DNA of 64,000 bases from Macrocystis pyrifera (GCA_031763025.1 JASSKH010000028.1:2970981-3034980), one strand, 5' to 3'. Positions 30,965-42,851 are shown, counted from the stretch's first letter. A program made the numbers and translations. Notes: a model not told the origin generated them from the sequence alone.

Positions 30965-31245
30965 TTTGTAACCCCTAATTGCAACACCTGATTGCAAAGC
31001 TTGGTTGCAAGTCCTAACTGTAACCCTTACTTGTAAACCCTTATTGTAAAGCCTATTTGCACCCCTAATTGCAACTGCTAGTAGCAACCCCTAATTGAAA
31101 CCCCTCATTGTAATACAACCCCGAATTATCACCCTTGATCGCAACCCGTAATTCAATCCCAGCCAGTTGCACGGCTCACTAGGGTAGTAGTGTTTGGACA
31201 TGACACACCCTGCGTGTCACGTAAGAATTTGTAGCCTGACTCAAA

Positions 31246-31449
31246 GTTGGGAGTTTCTCAAGAGGGATCGCGCGCTGCTGCGGTGCGGGAGACGAGAAGA
31301 CACTCCCGAACTGCGCTGGGTTTTCGACTACCGTAGGAGGCGCTGCGTTTGCCAGCGGTGGGTGCCTCTCACGCCAAAACCGTTGACGGCCGTTTTTATC
31401 TCGATTTGTGCGTCGGTGTTTATCGCATCAAAGCAAAGGCGCGTCGAAA
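31246..31449 (+). CDS. Candidate exon C of an unrecognised gene
   Basis: Open frame containing WEFLKRDRALLRCG, DTPELRWVFDYRRRRCVC and a hydrophobic stretch PLTAVFISICASVFIA, ending at AAG|GTAAGC. The acceptor and its phase relative to exon B are unclear, so linkage to exons A and B is only a guess. Confidence 0.25.
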
Positions 31450-31579
31450 AGGTAAGCTGCTGCCTTGTAGAGCCGTGTAAACACGCAAGACTCCTTCTGT
31501 TTCCGTGGTCGTGTTCTTCTTTCGGAGTGTTTCTGAGTGATCAACGTTGAAGCACACCATTGTCGGATGACTAACATAC

Positions 31580-31691
31580 TATTACGGAGGGAACCATAGT
31601 AAATAGGACCAAAACTTTTTTAGCAACAATAGGCAATTAATTAGGTTTTTGTGTGTACCGTGGGTCCTATTTACTATGGTCCCCCGTGATA
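31580..31691. mobile_element. MITE-A copy
   Basis: TATTACGGAGGGAACCATAG and ACTATGGTCCCCCGTGATA ends. Confidence 0.8.
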
Positions 31692-31845
31692 TTAATATTA
31701 GTAATGATAATGATGAGAATGACGAAGGGCGCAAGACTTTATGCACCGGCTTCCTTTTTGGTTTTCGGTGTCCTTCAGTTTTTTTTTCGTTCTTTCGGGG
31801 GAATGTTTCCGAGTGGTCGACGTTGAAGCTACTGTGATCCAATGG

Positions 31846-32195
31846 TGTTACAAGAATTACCCTGGGCTGGGTAATCGATCGATCTTTTACCCCTATAGCT
31901 CAGTAGGCAATGTCATCACATTTGGCGTCGCCGGCAGTACACGGGTTCGAATCTCACTTCGAACGTTCCTTTTACAGAAACGCTTGCGCGTGCGTCCCTA
32001 GCAGCACATTTCCCCGGTTGTCCCAGGTATTGAAACGAAGCGGGTAAGTCAGCGTGCGGCCATTTACATACGATAGCGACGCCCCAAATGTCCCGCTATT
32101 CAGTGAGGAGGGAGAGCGTTATAAGGATTACCCCGGGCTGGGTAATCGCTAAGTTTTTTACCCCTGTATAGCTCAGTAGGTAGTACCCTCGCAAT
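31846..32195 (+). repeat. tRNA-like repeat units (one full, one truncated)
   Basis: Unit 1 (31846-32115) has box A TAGCTCAGTAGG and box B GGTTCGAATCTC within a tRNA-like head preceded by ACCCTGGGCTGGGTAATCG. Unit 2 (32121-32195) repeats that leader and box A, then breaks off. The tRNA arms do not pair as a functional molecule. A third copy is at 38400-38648 on minus. Confidence 0.55.
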
Positions 32196-32434
32196 AGGTT
32201 TTTTGTGGTTCAGTAGTCTACTGTGGGCCAATAGATTTTCCTTTTCGTTTTTTGGTTTCCTTCAGTTTTTTTTTTTTTTTGCTCTCGGGGAATGTTTCTG
32301 AGTGGTCAACGCCGAAGCTCGTGCTATTCATAACACACTGTCGGATGGCAAACGCAATGCCGATAATGACTCTAACGCAATCGTACAACCGGGGCACGTA
32401 TGATACTGCTACTGTATACCATGCATCGCCCCTC

Positions 32435-32543
32435 TATTACTGGGGACCATAGTAAATAGGACCTACGGTACACACGAAAACCTATATACTTACTTGGGTT
32501 TACAAACATTATCTGGTCCTATTTACTATGGTCCCCCGTAATA
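32435..32543. mobile_element. MITE-A copy
   Basis: TATTACTGGGGACCATAGTA and TACTATGGTCCCCCGTAATA ends. Confidence 0.85.
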
Positions 32544-33101
32544 GTTAGATAAAAAATGCAAGGCACGAACCGTAGCGAGGAGGGGGGAGGAGAGCCTGCC
32601 ATCCGACAATGTGCAGCATGAGCTTCAACGTTGATCACTCAAAACACTCCTGAAAGAGGAAAACCACGGAAACAAAGGAAACCCATGCTCAAGCTCTATC
32701 TGCCTTCTATGCTAACCTTAATATTAATAGGAGGGAGAGAGAAAAGAAGGGCGAAGGTAACAGATGAGATGGAGAGAAAAAAAAAAGGTAGGCGCCAGCT
32801 GACACGCCCGGAAGCATTGGCCTTTCTGACGCGCCTTAGTCAACCCTCACGCTACTGAAAAAGAGTGTCCCACATTAACTACAACTACTGTGTCCCCCAA
32901 AAAAAATGGTCGCAGTTCTTAACCCTCAATACTACCGAAAAAACGGTCCCAAAATAATCCCAAGTATTCATAGTACGATACTATGCGCTAAAAAAAAAAA
33001 TGGTTGCGGTTCTTAAGGGTGTGTTCACAAACGATTTTTTTCCAACAACTTTGCGATACACACCGCCCATCACCACCACCACCACCACCACCACGACAAA
33101 G

Positions 33102-33305
33102 GTGCACTTCATTGGAGAGCTCTCCGGGGCGGAGGGGTTCGGGTCGGGCATTTCCTGTCGGTTTCGCGTGGAGGGCGGTCGGCACTGGACCTGCCTGGCG
33201 GGCCTGGAAGAGGGCCAGACACACGTCATACACGCGGACTACGGGGAGTCCTTCGCGCCCTGGAACCACCCGATCGACCTCCACTACACCACCAAGAGCA
33301 TACAG
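33102..33305 (+). CDS. B9D2: B9D2 exon with B9 domain N-terminal half
   Basis: Sixty-eight codons, VHFIGELSGAEGFGSGISCR to YTTKSIQ. The donor is CAG|GTATAA. It is followed by two further diverged copies of the donor-side 50 bp (ACCACCAAGAGCATACAGGT) in the intron, a small tandem duplication of the exon end. Confidence 0.92.
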
Positions 33306-36300
33306 GTATAATTGAGAGAAATGCCTCCGCTGCACCACCAAGAGCATACAGGTACACTTGAGAGCAATGCCTCCACTGCACCACCAAGAGCATGCAGGTA
33401 TAAACGAGAGCAATGCCTTATAGGGATGGCGGCTCGTCGTTTTCTGAGCTCCCTGCATGAGGAGCTCAAATATCACGCCCGAAACATGACTTTCGAAAAA
33501 TATTTTGTGCGCGCAACCCGACGAAGACTTCTTCCGTATATCATCCCAGCCGAAAAACGGATAAAGCTTCCGACGGTCGTGTCTCGTGAACCACTCCAAA
33601 TCGGGACTTGAAAATTGGAGATACTGACCCTGAGACGATAGTGTACATGCGAGTCCGAACATCTTGAAAATCAGACTCGATATCGCCGAGATACCCAAGA
33701 GAACTAAAAAGTGCCAATTTTTGTCCCGACATTTTGGCTCGAATCCGTACGACAGCTACAGTAAAAAGAACCGTCGATGCCGATCTAGGTGACTATTGGT
33801 GTAGAAAATCCTGAAGACCCGAGGAGCCAATCGATATCAGTTACAGTGGCCAATTCGTCACCCATCGAGAGAAAGGGCCGAAAGACGATTACTATTACGG
33901 AGCACCATAGTAAACAGGACCTACGGTGCACACAAAAACCTACGTATTTCCCTATTTTTACTAACAAAATTTGGTCCCATTTACTATGGCCCTCCGTACT
34001 ATATATTAAACAAAAAGTGACGAGAATGAGCGGCAGGCTTCGCATTGGTTGATTGGTGCATGATCAACATCCGTGTCAGAAAACCCACATGCTAATACGT
34101 GGCATTGAACGAGGAATGGCCAATCTTCTGCTATGGCAGCACGTTGACTGGCCCAGCCCGTTCGAAGCCCTAAAACAAATATACATATATATATATATAT
34201 ATACCAGGTATACTGCAATAGCAAAAAAATATCGTACCTTCGTACCAATCGGTGGTAGCTTCTCACCGGCTGTCGTATCCAGTACGGTGACATCGCATTG
34301 CATTGTCTACTCTGCTTCTCTCACCAATATATTCTATGGCACGGTGAGTTGGCGGACTACTAAAAGTCGCCGGCTACGTGGTAGTTGGCTAGGTAGGTTC
34401 CGTGATTACTGCTGTAGTAGATAGGACTGTGGGTTGGCAGACTATAAGTCACCGACTATTAGTTGTTAGTTGACTAGGTAGGTTCCATGATTAGTATATT
34501 GGGCTGAGAGTTGGCTGACTATAAATCGCCGACTATTAGTTGTTAGTTGACTAGGTAGGTTCCATGATTAGTATATTGGGCTGAGAGTTGGCTGACTATA
34601 AATCGCCGACTAGTTTTTTGTTGGCTACGTACTCGCAGGTATCTCTAGTTTGTAGCGTGGGGCCATCATTCTGCGAAAGCGCGTCTTCGTGTCGGACCGG
34701 CGCGTTTTTTTTTCACAATACTTCAAAAAAACTTACCGTAAAAAGTCAGTTATTACTGTAATGGTTGGCCTACTTCACCACCCAACTCATAAGCTCATAG
34801 GTAGCCGTGAAATCCAGGCAATGAGGCATGCCTTGCTCATTTTTTTTCTATAAAATCTTTGAATAAGTCCGCTAGTTGGCTTACTTCGCCAGCCAACACA
34901 AACTTACCGTAAAAAAGCCAGTTGTTACTGAAATAGTTGGTCTACTTCACCACCCAACTCATAAGCTCATAAGTAGTCGTGAAATTCAAGAATTGAGGCA
35001 TGCCTTACTCACTTTTTAATGATAGAACTATGAATAAGTCGGCTTGTTGGCCTACTTCGCTAGACAAAGAGTAACTACCTACCTGGGCGCACATACAAGG
35101 GCCGATCGGTATTCATGATAATGTCTAAACGTTCCCTATATTTTCGTCCAGATTGGTATAGTTGAAGTCCAATGAAAATTGCAGCCCTATATTTAACTCT
35201 CGGTGTACCACTCTGACCCAAAATATAAGGGCTGTTTGTATTGAATAAATTTATGCTAACGGTCCCTATATTTCGGGTCAGAGTGGTAGTGTATGAGAAG
35301 GGGAAGACGGGGGGGGCAGTAGGGCAGTAGGGGAGAAGGGCACCGTAGTTTTCGGTGGGTGGTCATCTCCAAGACGGTCTACACATCTATGTGCATACGC
35401 GTTCCTTGAAAACAACAGTATTTTGTTTTTACTAATAGGTAACAAGTACTTCGCGATATGATTTGTCGATGATGTGCAGCAAAACTAGCCGTCACCTCGA
35501 CATGCCAATACATCGCGGTTGCCAGCAATAACATGGGGGGGGGAGGGGGAAGAAGGAGGCCCGGGGAACGGGCAAGCAGGGGTCAGAGGCGCTCAAGGAA
35601 AAAAAATGCCTGCCGCACGATAGAGCATGCACCTCCCAGTTTCTTGACACAGCAGCAGTTACACGGAGGTCTGAGTTTCCCTGCTGCTCATAACAACCAC
35701 CCTACCACCGCCACCACCACCCTTCATCTCATCGAACTCCGTGCAGGGCTGGCCTCGCTTGATCTTGCAAGTGTGGCAGTTGGATGTGCACGGGCGAAAC
35801 GTGCTCCGGGGATACGGGTTCCGCCACCTGCCGTCCACCCCAGGGTTTTCCGAGGTGTCCGTGCCGTGTTGGAGGCCCACCGGCACTATGCAGGTTAGTT
35901 AGCCGCCGTCGTGAGCGACAGCAGTTTGAGAAACCGGGAGCTATACGGACGTACATGACAACTTTTTTTTTTTTTCGGCTCGAATTTTCAGTTTGCAAAC
36001 AAAACTGCGACAACAAGCAGCAGCAAATGTTATAAGGCTTAGATTGGGTAGGCGAATGGCTAAGCTTTTTCCAATAGCGCAACCCACTAAGACCTTAACA
36101 TAATGCGTCTATCGGCAGGACATGGATCGTTGGTCGTGAGTTCGACTCTCACGTCCACCATGAACACGCTTTTTAAAGAAACGTGAATTTCCTCATGCAA
36201 CGGACTCAGACCTTAACACAAAACACTGTCAGGTACCTGGTATATATCACTGACAATAATATTTAGAAATGGAGAATGGAATTAACGGAATTCAGAGCAA

Positions 36301-39300
36301 GTGGCGGCGAGCAGAGCAATGAATGCCGTCCGTCTAAGCGCGGTGCAAAGAGATATGCCTGTGTACGAAGCTTTAGAACACCCTTTCTTTTCGTAGCACT
36401 GAAGTCGCAGCGGCCAGTAGTGTAGGACAAACCCTACCTCATATAATGCCACTATACGGCCGATAATATACTACCCGTTTCAATCTTCATCGTCAGAATC
36501 TATATGGTATTATTATATTGCCGGCCAGAGCGGTACAATATAGTGAGTCTGGCCCAAAACAATCAGGGCTTTTCGCGGGTCAGGTCAAACCTCACGGGTC
36601 GGGTCGGGTTGACCCGACCCGACCCGCGAAATTTTTGAGCCGACCCGACCCGACCCGCGAGATTTTGAAAGCCTCTTGACCCGACCCGACCCGACCCGAC
36701 CCGAGAGATTTGAAAAACTATTGACTCGACCCGACCCGACCCGTCAGATTTGAAAATCTCCCGACCCGACCCGACCCGACCCGCGAGATTTCAATACCTC
36801 CTGAACCGACTCCACCCGACCCGCCACTTTCCGAGTGACCCGTGAGACACGGGTTTCATGCGGGTCGGGTCAACTTGACTCACGAGACCATATATCTTGA
36901 CCCGCAGATTCGACCCGCGAATGCGGCCCGTGGGTCGACACTTCAAAAACAAAAAAATCATATTCGTTTTTGTGCCCTGCAGCGACATGTGGCCTGGCCG
37001 TAATGGGTATGGATGGATGCGGCCATGCGTATATGGATTTGGCAATGTTTTGATGTTTGAATATGATACCAAAGAAGTAGTAGTGAGTATTGGCACGAGA
37101 GAAGCCTTTGGGTAAGAGAACGGGAAGCGTTTTGAGTGTCGGTTCCGCGAGCCGGATGCGCGCGTCCGACCCGCGGATCAGCAGATATCAACTCGCAGGT
37201 CATGCTGGCCGGGCCCGCGATTGACCCGTTTTTCGCGGGTCATGACCCGACCCGACCCGTGAGTTTTTCATCACCTATTGACCCGACCCGACCCGTGAGA
37301 TTAGAAAAACTCTTGACACGACACGACCCGACCCGCGATATTTGAAAACCTCTTGACTCGACCCGACCCGACCCGACCCGTGAGATTTTGAACACCCCGT
37401 GACCCGCGAAAAGCCCTGAAAACAACAAATATTTTTGTGGTATCGCATACTGTAATACAGCAGTATTGGTCCCTCTATTATAGTGCCGGTTGAGTAGTGC
37501 CGGTTGCCCGCTATATATATATAGTGCCTGTGGAATCGCTTGGCACAGATGGGATTCACCGGTGTGGACTTGCGCAGAGTAATGCCGCTAGAGTGCCGCT
37601 AAAGTGCCGGTATTGTCTACTACTGCTGCGCTCGTGCACCAGCGCCATTCGGAATCGAGCAATGCGACCGTGTGCCGTTTGCTCCTGGCTAGGGTTTTTT
37701 TTTTTTCTCGCCCGTAGGTTGCCTTAAAAACTACTCCTAATTTTAGGCACTTTGTCCTCAAAACGGGACTGCAGCTTGTCCTAAAAGGGTTATTCTCTCC
37801 TTAGAACTGCACTTGAGTGAACATTTGAAAATAGAGTACCGTATACAAAAAAAAACAGCGCACACACACCCGGGAAGATTTTTTAAAGCCGAAATTCTCC
37901 AACTTTGGGGGAGGGAGGAAGGGTGTATTCGATGCCATGCATGACCGAAGTCGTATGACCGTAGACCCTCGCATCCCTACAATGCCGGGGGGGGGGGGGG
38001 TCTCCAACATAAAAAAATGACCGGTTTTCCACAGACGCATCGCTCGGCGTTTGGACTCCTCTCCCCGCCTGTCGAGATACGTCAGCTTGGAAATCCGTTC
38101 GAGGGCGGGGTGTGCTATGTTACCACACGTGTGTTGTCTCATCACACGGTAGGGTAATTTTTTGTGGTTTTAATTAGGAAGAGGGCCAAAGAAGACGCAC
38201 TCTTTAGAGGTAAACAGGTCGGTCGATTTACCCAGTCCACGGTAACTATTACGGGGGACCATAGTATGTAGGACCTACGGTGCACGCAAAAAAAAACCTA
38301 TATATTTCCTATTTTTACTCACAATATTTGGTCCTACTTACTATGGTCCCCCGTAATAATCCTCCTCGTAACGCTCCCCCCCCCGCACCTCTCTGAACGG
38401 CGGGATCTTTGGGACGTAACGGTACCCACCCTACACGGCCGTACGTTGGTCTACCCGCCTTGTTTCAATACCTAGGGATTCAGGGAGAAGACGTTTTAGG
38501 CACACACACGCAAGGGTTTCTGTAAAAGGAACGTTCGAAGTGAGATTCGAACCCGTGTCCTGCCGACGACGCCAAATGTGAAGGTGTTACCTACTGAGCT
38601 ATAGGGGTAGAACATCGATCGAATACCCAGCCCAGGGTAATCCTTACAACAAAAGGTGCCACTATTACCTATACTCCTTCGCTTTTTTCCCTTGAGAACT
38701 GCACCTCCGTAACAAAGGTACTTTTGAGTACACAGTTTGAACATTTTTGCAGAAGTAACAAGAGCGTTAGCAGCACCGCTGTAAGCGTAACCCACGCGTG
38801 CTTTTCTAGTCGCCTCCTGATTTTTCGCGCGGCGCAGGCAGCCGTATATAACGTGCTGTAATCCTCACACGATGCTCTCAGCCTCTTGCTTCGACATTTC
38901 TAAGGTCTGTTCTTGAGAGCCCCACACGTTGTTCTTCTCGCTGATTTCTTGTCACTGATGAGCAATGAAACGGCAGGGGGGCACCACTTTTTGGCTCAAT
39001 ATGTAATGACCAAAAAAACGCTCCCCAAGTGAGTTTCTACTCAACAACCGGCTGTTAATAGTACCTATGATAGTTTTTACTACTGTACCCGTAGCATGAT
39101 CAGTATTTGTTTTAAGCCAGCGGATAGAAGGGTGTGGTCGGGTAGCGCGAAACAAACTTCCTCCTGGAAGCCACGTCTTGGGTGAGATGTTGAGCTCCTC
39201 ATGGGGAGAAAAGCTCAGAAAATAAGGCACCGCCCCTATAAAGCACCATCCCTAGAAGGCACCACTCCTGTAAGGCTTCACCCTCACAAGGCACCACCCC

Positions 39301-39620
39301 TACCGTGGCAATTTATCTGCTTGTCACCACTCATTGCCACCACTCGTTGCCACCACTCGTTGCCACCACTCACTGCCACTACTGAATGCCGCAACCCACT
39401 TCCGCCACTAAAAATGCCACCACGAACTGCGCAGGAAGAAACCGCGGCCTTCTTTCTCGGGGTGACACCAAGGCTCACGGCGGAAGACGCGATGTTCAAC
39501 AGGGCGTGGGACCAGCGCTGTCGGCTCGTTACTCTCCCGGCCGGAACGGTGTGGATACAAATGAGCGGACTTTTCCGCAACTTTCAAGACCAAGGCGTGG
39601 ATGGCCTTTCGTTTACGTAG
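33102..39620 (+). CDS. B9D2: B9 domain-containing protein 2 (B9D2)
   Basis: Component of the ciliary transition-zone MKS/B9 complex, which controls protein entry to the flagellum (known family). Exons 33102-33305, 35747-35893 and 39435-39620 join in phase 0 to 178 residues; human B9D2 has 175. Matching blocks in order: VHFIGELSGAEGF, EGQTHVIHADYG, WNHPIDLHYTTKSIQ, GWPRLILQVWQLDVHGRN, GYGFRHLPSTPG, CWRPTG, and VWIQMSGLFRNFQDQGVDGL near the end. The family begins Met plus one or two residues before VH-IG; here AG|GTGCAC looks like an acceptor, so a tiny first exon with the ATG probably lies upstream and was not found. Reading from the in-frame ATG at 33000 would instead add 34 residues including nine threonines, which is unlikely. 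Presence implies flagellated cells. Confidence 0.92.
33893..34001. mobile_element. MITE-A copy
   Basis: TATTACGGAGCACCATAGTA and TTACTATGGCCCTCCGTACT ends; more diverged than most. Confidence 0.75.
34420..34610. repeat. Tandem repeat, about 77-bp unit
   Basis: GACTATTAGTTGTTAGTTGA through GGGCTGAGAGTTGGCTGACT recurs 2-2.5 times with few differences. Confidence 0.85.
34728..35065. repeat. Tandem duplication, about 180-bp unit
   Basis: AACTTACCGTAAAAA, CCACCCAACTCATAAGCTCA and GAGGCATGCCTT occur in the same order in two adjacent copies. Confidence 0.85.
35206..35288. mobile_element. 83-bp TACCACTC inverted-repeat MITE
   Basis: TACCACTCTGACCCAAAATA at one end and its near reverse complement TATTTCGGGTCAGAGTGGTA at the other. 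A truncated second copy precedes it (to 35158). The ends match the arms of the large element at 13881-16229. Confidence 0.75.
35747..35893 (+). CDS. B9D2: B9D2 middle exon
   Basis: Forty-nine codons, GWPRLILQVWQLDVHGRNVL to WRPTGTMQ. The acceptor is GTGCAG|GGC and the donor CAG|GTTAGT. Confidence 0.93.
36564..37418. mobile_element. hAT-like element with 8-bp target duplication
   Basis: Starts CAGGGCTTTTCGCGGGTC and ends GACCCGCGAAAAGCCCTG, perfect inverted ends. Flanks AAAACAAT / AAAACAAC are an 8-bp duplication with one mismatch, the hAT size. The outer parts are GACCCGACCCG words; about 36930-37140 in the middle is different sequence without a recognisable transposase. Confidence 0.85.
38247..38358. 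mobile_element. MITE-A copy
   Basis: TATTACGGGGGACCATAGTA and TACTATGGTCCCCCGTAATA ends. Confidence 0.85.
38400..38648 (-). repeat. tRNA-like repeat unit (minus)
   Basis: On minus: TACCCTGGGCTGGGTATTCG, box A TAGCTCAGTAGG and box B GGTTCGAATCTC, then AACGTTCCTTTTACAGAAAC and GTATTGAAAC. Collinear with the unit at 31846-32115. Confidence 0.55.
39435..39620 (+). CDS. B9D2: B9D2 last exon
   Basis: Sixty-one codons and TAG: EETAAFFLGVTPRLTAEDAM to NFQDQGVDGLSFT. The acceptor is TGCGCAG|GAA. Confidence 0.92.
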   Translation, partial: EETAAFFLGVTPRLTAEDAMFNRAWDQRCRLVTLPAGTVWIQMSGLFRNFQDQGVDGLSFT

Positions 39621-39636
39621 CGCTTTTACCGGCGAA

Positions 39637-39740
39637 CATAGTAATCAGAACCAAATATGGCTGTGTAAACATAGAGGGATACCTGGTTTTCGATCCCATA
39701 GCGGGTTCTGATTCTTATTACATATGCCCACCCGTAATAG
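39637..39740. repeat. MITE-C copy
   Basis: AGTAATCAGAACCAAATATG at the left and GCGGGTTCTGATTCTTATTA at the right. Directly after the B9D2 stop codon, so probably in or next to its 3' UTR. Confidence 0.6.
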
Positions 39741-40088
39741 CAAAACGTGTCTCTCGGTGCCTTTTCTGCAACTTTCATGCCCAAGGCAATGGAAAGCCTT
39801 TCGTGTAGCTTAGTGCTAGAGCTTTTTTCGGTGTCTATTTGGATTGATATGTTCAGATTAATATTTGTGCGTTTCGGAGTATACTAAGTTTCGCATGTGA
39901 AAAAAAAAAACGATGAATTACGACCCAGTCCAGGGCAAGCATTGTATCATTCTCTCCTCCTATATCATAGCCGCGGCCTGAGTTTTTGACGCTGCGCTCC
40001 AGATTGTACTAGTGCCTTAGGTGTCGCGCGATGAAGGCGATGCTTTTGGTGATGTGTGAGACCGCCGTTTCAGCCTCAATCGAGCCGC

Positions 40089-40197
40089 TATTACGGGGGT
40101 CCATAGTTAACAGGACCTATGGTATACATAAAAACCTGTATATTTGCCTATTTTTACCAACAAATTTTGGTCCCGTTAACTGTGGACCCCCGTGATA
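40089..40197. mobile_element. MITE-A copy
   Basis: TATTACGGGGGTCCATAGTT and AACTGTGGACCCCCGTGATA ends. Confidence 0.85.
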
Positions 40198-40239
40198 GTT
40201 GCTCCTGCAAGTATTGAAAATTGTCCAAAGATGTTACGC

Positions 40240-40530
40240 TTCGGGGCCCTGGGAAAAATTGGCATCTACACATCGGGCCCGTCAGGTCAACGATCCCCGC
40301 TTTATGATCTAGATCTGCCTGACGCAGATATATTCCTGATCTGTGTGATTTACAGTAGCTCATGTATTGCCGGGTGGGAGTTCTATAATCTGCAGAATCT
40401 GGCATATGTTTCCCGGGGTTGGAGCCATCTGTACTACAAATACGCAGATCCTGTCCCAAAACTCACAGCCATCAGGTTAGGGACCTGCGTACATGGTAGA
40501 TAATTTACTGCAGATCGTAACATGTCTGTC
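40240..40530. repeat. Repeat R copy
   Basis: ATGATCTAGATCTGCCTGAC, TACAGTAGCTCATGTATTGC and CCCGGGGTTGGAGCCATCTG follow the R order. Confidence 0.55.
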
Positions 40531-42149
40531 AGTGTGTCAACAGTTCGCACACACACACATCGACACCGAATTACTCAAGCGCCTTTTTTGTTTTTTATTC
40601 TTCCGCCGGGTTTGGTCCAAATAAATCTTGAGTCCTCTAGAACCACACTCCCGTTTTGGGGAAAAGTTACTTGGAATTAGGGTCAAATATGTTTCTATGC
40701 AGTGCAGTAGTGGAAGAGTTAAGCTCAACACACTTTCGCATTTTTATAATACGAGTCGTGCGTCAACTTAGCCCGTATGAAAGCATACGTTTCCTCGACG
40801 ATTCGGGGCCGATCAAATCAAGGCCGCAACCTCCTCTCATTCGCGGCAAGGTATACAAAACGGCCACCACCCACCCACTACTCGCGCCGAGTGTTTTGGT
40901 TCGGATGGCCCTCACAGAGTCGTCAGGGCATATATAGGTTCTATATGCATGCTTGACAGCCTATGATTTGATGATTACACACATCGGGCAGATCATCTAT
41001 CAGATCATCTAACAGATCATTCCCACTTCATGATCTAGATTTTTCAGGCCAGATGATCTGTATGATCTGTACGGTCTGTATGATCAGTATGATATGTGCG
41101 ATCTGTATGATATGTATGATCTGCTTTGTTCTCGTTGAGATAGTGATCGATGACCGTGCATTTCGTACTCTCTCACGTCTGCTTATCATTTTCTCTTATC
41201 ACTCGATCGTCTCCTCTTCGAGCCCGCCGTTAGCCAACACAGCTGCTGCTTTTGTGGGGCGTCAATGTTTTACCAGCTACGTGGAGCTTGCAGCTCATGC
41301 AACCAATTGGGTAACCCCGACTGCACGTAAGTGCTTGCCTCTCGTTTGGTAGATAGACTGTATTGAAGCACCTCAGCAGGTCTATCACGCCAGCGTTATA
41401 GTTTCATCAATATACTCTAAGCACGGCGCCTATCCCTGGGATAGAAAGGCGTGCAGAAAAATTCTACCAAAACCTGTTGGGTGGGTGGGAAGTTCTGTAT
41501 GTAGTCTTTGCTTACCCTGTTTTCGCTGTGTAGTCCTGAACGGAGTTATCTCCTTCGTGCATTGCCTGGGTGGTTCGGACCCAATGCTGGAACCGATTTT
41601 TGTCCAATGATCCCGGGTCTATCATATTGGGTCACGATTCACCTCAGACAATATCATGTTGGGCTGCCGCCGAACACTCAAAGTAAGTTTTTGATTGGAG
41701 TAGATGAGGCCTCCTGCCTCGGCCCGTGGTCCTACCCATACTTCGCTGTGTTGTTTAGGTTAAAGGTTAACTTTGTGCTGTCTCGCCTAAACTTGCTATT
41801 AATATACCAGGTACCTAGTGTATTACTGACTTCGGCGTGCACGAAAACCATTCCCACTCAAAACTCGGGGACGGCAGTAAGTGGTGGCAAGGTGGCAACT
41901 CGCTCGCGGTCGCGTACTGTACGTATGCACATACGAGTATGTATGCACTCGTTGTTCTGCGCTACCAGGTACTTAGGAAGCCTTGACCCGTGTCCTCGTG
42001 ATCGACCCGATGTACTATTAATACGGCATATGTACAGTAGTAGTGCTTCGCTACTTTCTCCGTGTTCCACCCCCAGGTCTTCGTGATCTCGCCAACGGCC
42101 GTGCCTGCCAACGGGCAACGATCAACAGTTTCAACTACAGCAGTAACTG

Positions 42150-42851
<702 letters not shown>

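Larger units (their letters stand above)
30500..31165. repeat. Degenerate tandem array of CCCCTAATTGCAA
   Basis: Dozens of diverged 11-13 bp units such as GCAACCCCTAATTGCAA, interrupted by two MITE-A copies. Superficially telomere-like, but the unit is longer and irregular. Confidence 0.8.
28579..33101. other. Repeat-rich interval upstream of B9D2
   Basis: Apart from candidate exons B and C it holds an 85-bp tandem duplication (28679-28862), a CACTGGCAG-type inverted-repeat element (29195-29480), a MITE-B (29567-29648), a degenerate CCCCTAATTGCAA array (30500-31165) with two MITE-A copies, two further MITE-A copies, and tRNA-like units. B9D2's missing first codons should lie near its right end. 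Confidence 0.55.
33306..35746. other. B9D2 intron
   Basis: Holds two copies of the exon-end duplication (33306-33410), a MITE-A (33893-34001), a 77-bp tandem repeat (34420-34610), a 180-bp tandem duplication (34728-35065) and a small TACCACTC inverted repeat (35206-35288). Confidence 0.7.
35894..39434. other. B9D2 intron (3.5 kb)
   Basis: Holds a tRNA-like 3' fragment (about 36105-36165), the longest hAT-like element (36564-37418), a MITE-B half (about 37740-37795), a repeat P copy (37925-38000), a MITE-A (38247-38358), a tRNA-like unit (38400-38648) and a TGCCACCACT repeat (39330-39425). Confidence 0.65.

Noticed and set aside
33000-33101. ATG at 33000 as the B9D2 start
   Set aside because: It would add nine threonines from a CAC repeat to a protein that in its family starts right at the VH-IG strand.
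36100-36170. Possible tRNA ending GAGTTCGACTCTCACGTCCA
   Set aside because: The T arm and 3' acceptor strand look right, but no matching 5' acceptor strand or D arm was found; at most a tRNA fragment.
41508-42086. 192-residue plus-strand frame upstream of CtpA
   Set aside because: No recognised motif, no coding-like composition, ends in repeat sequence; left unannotated.
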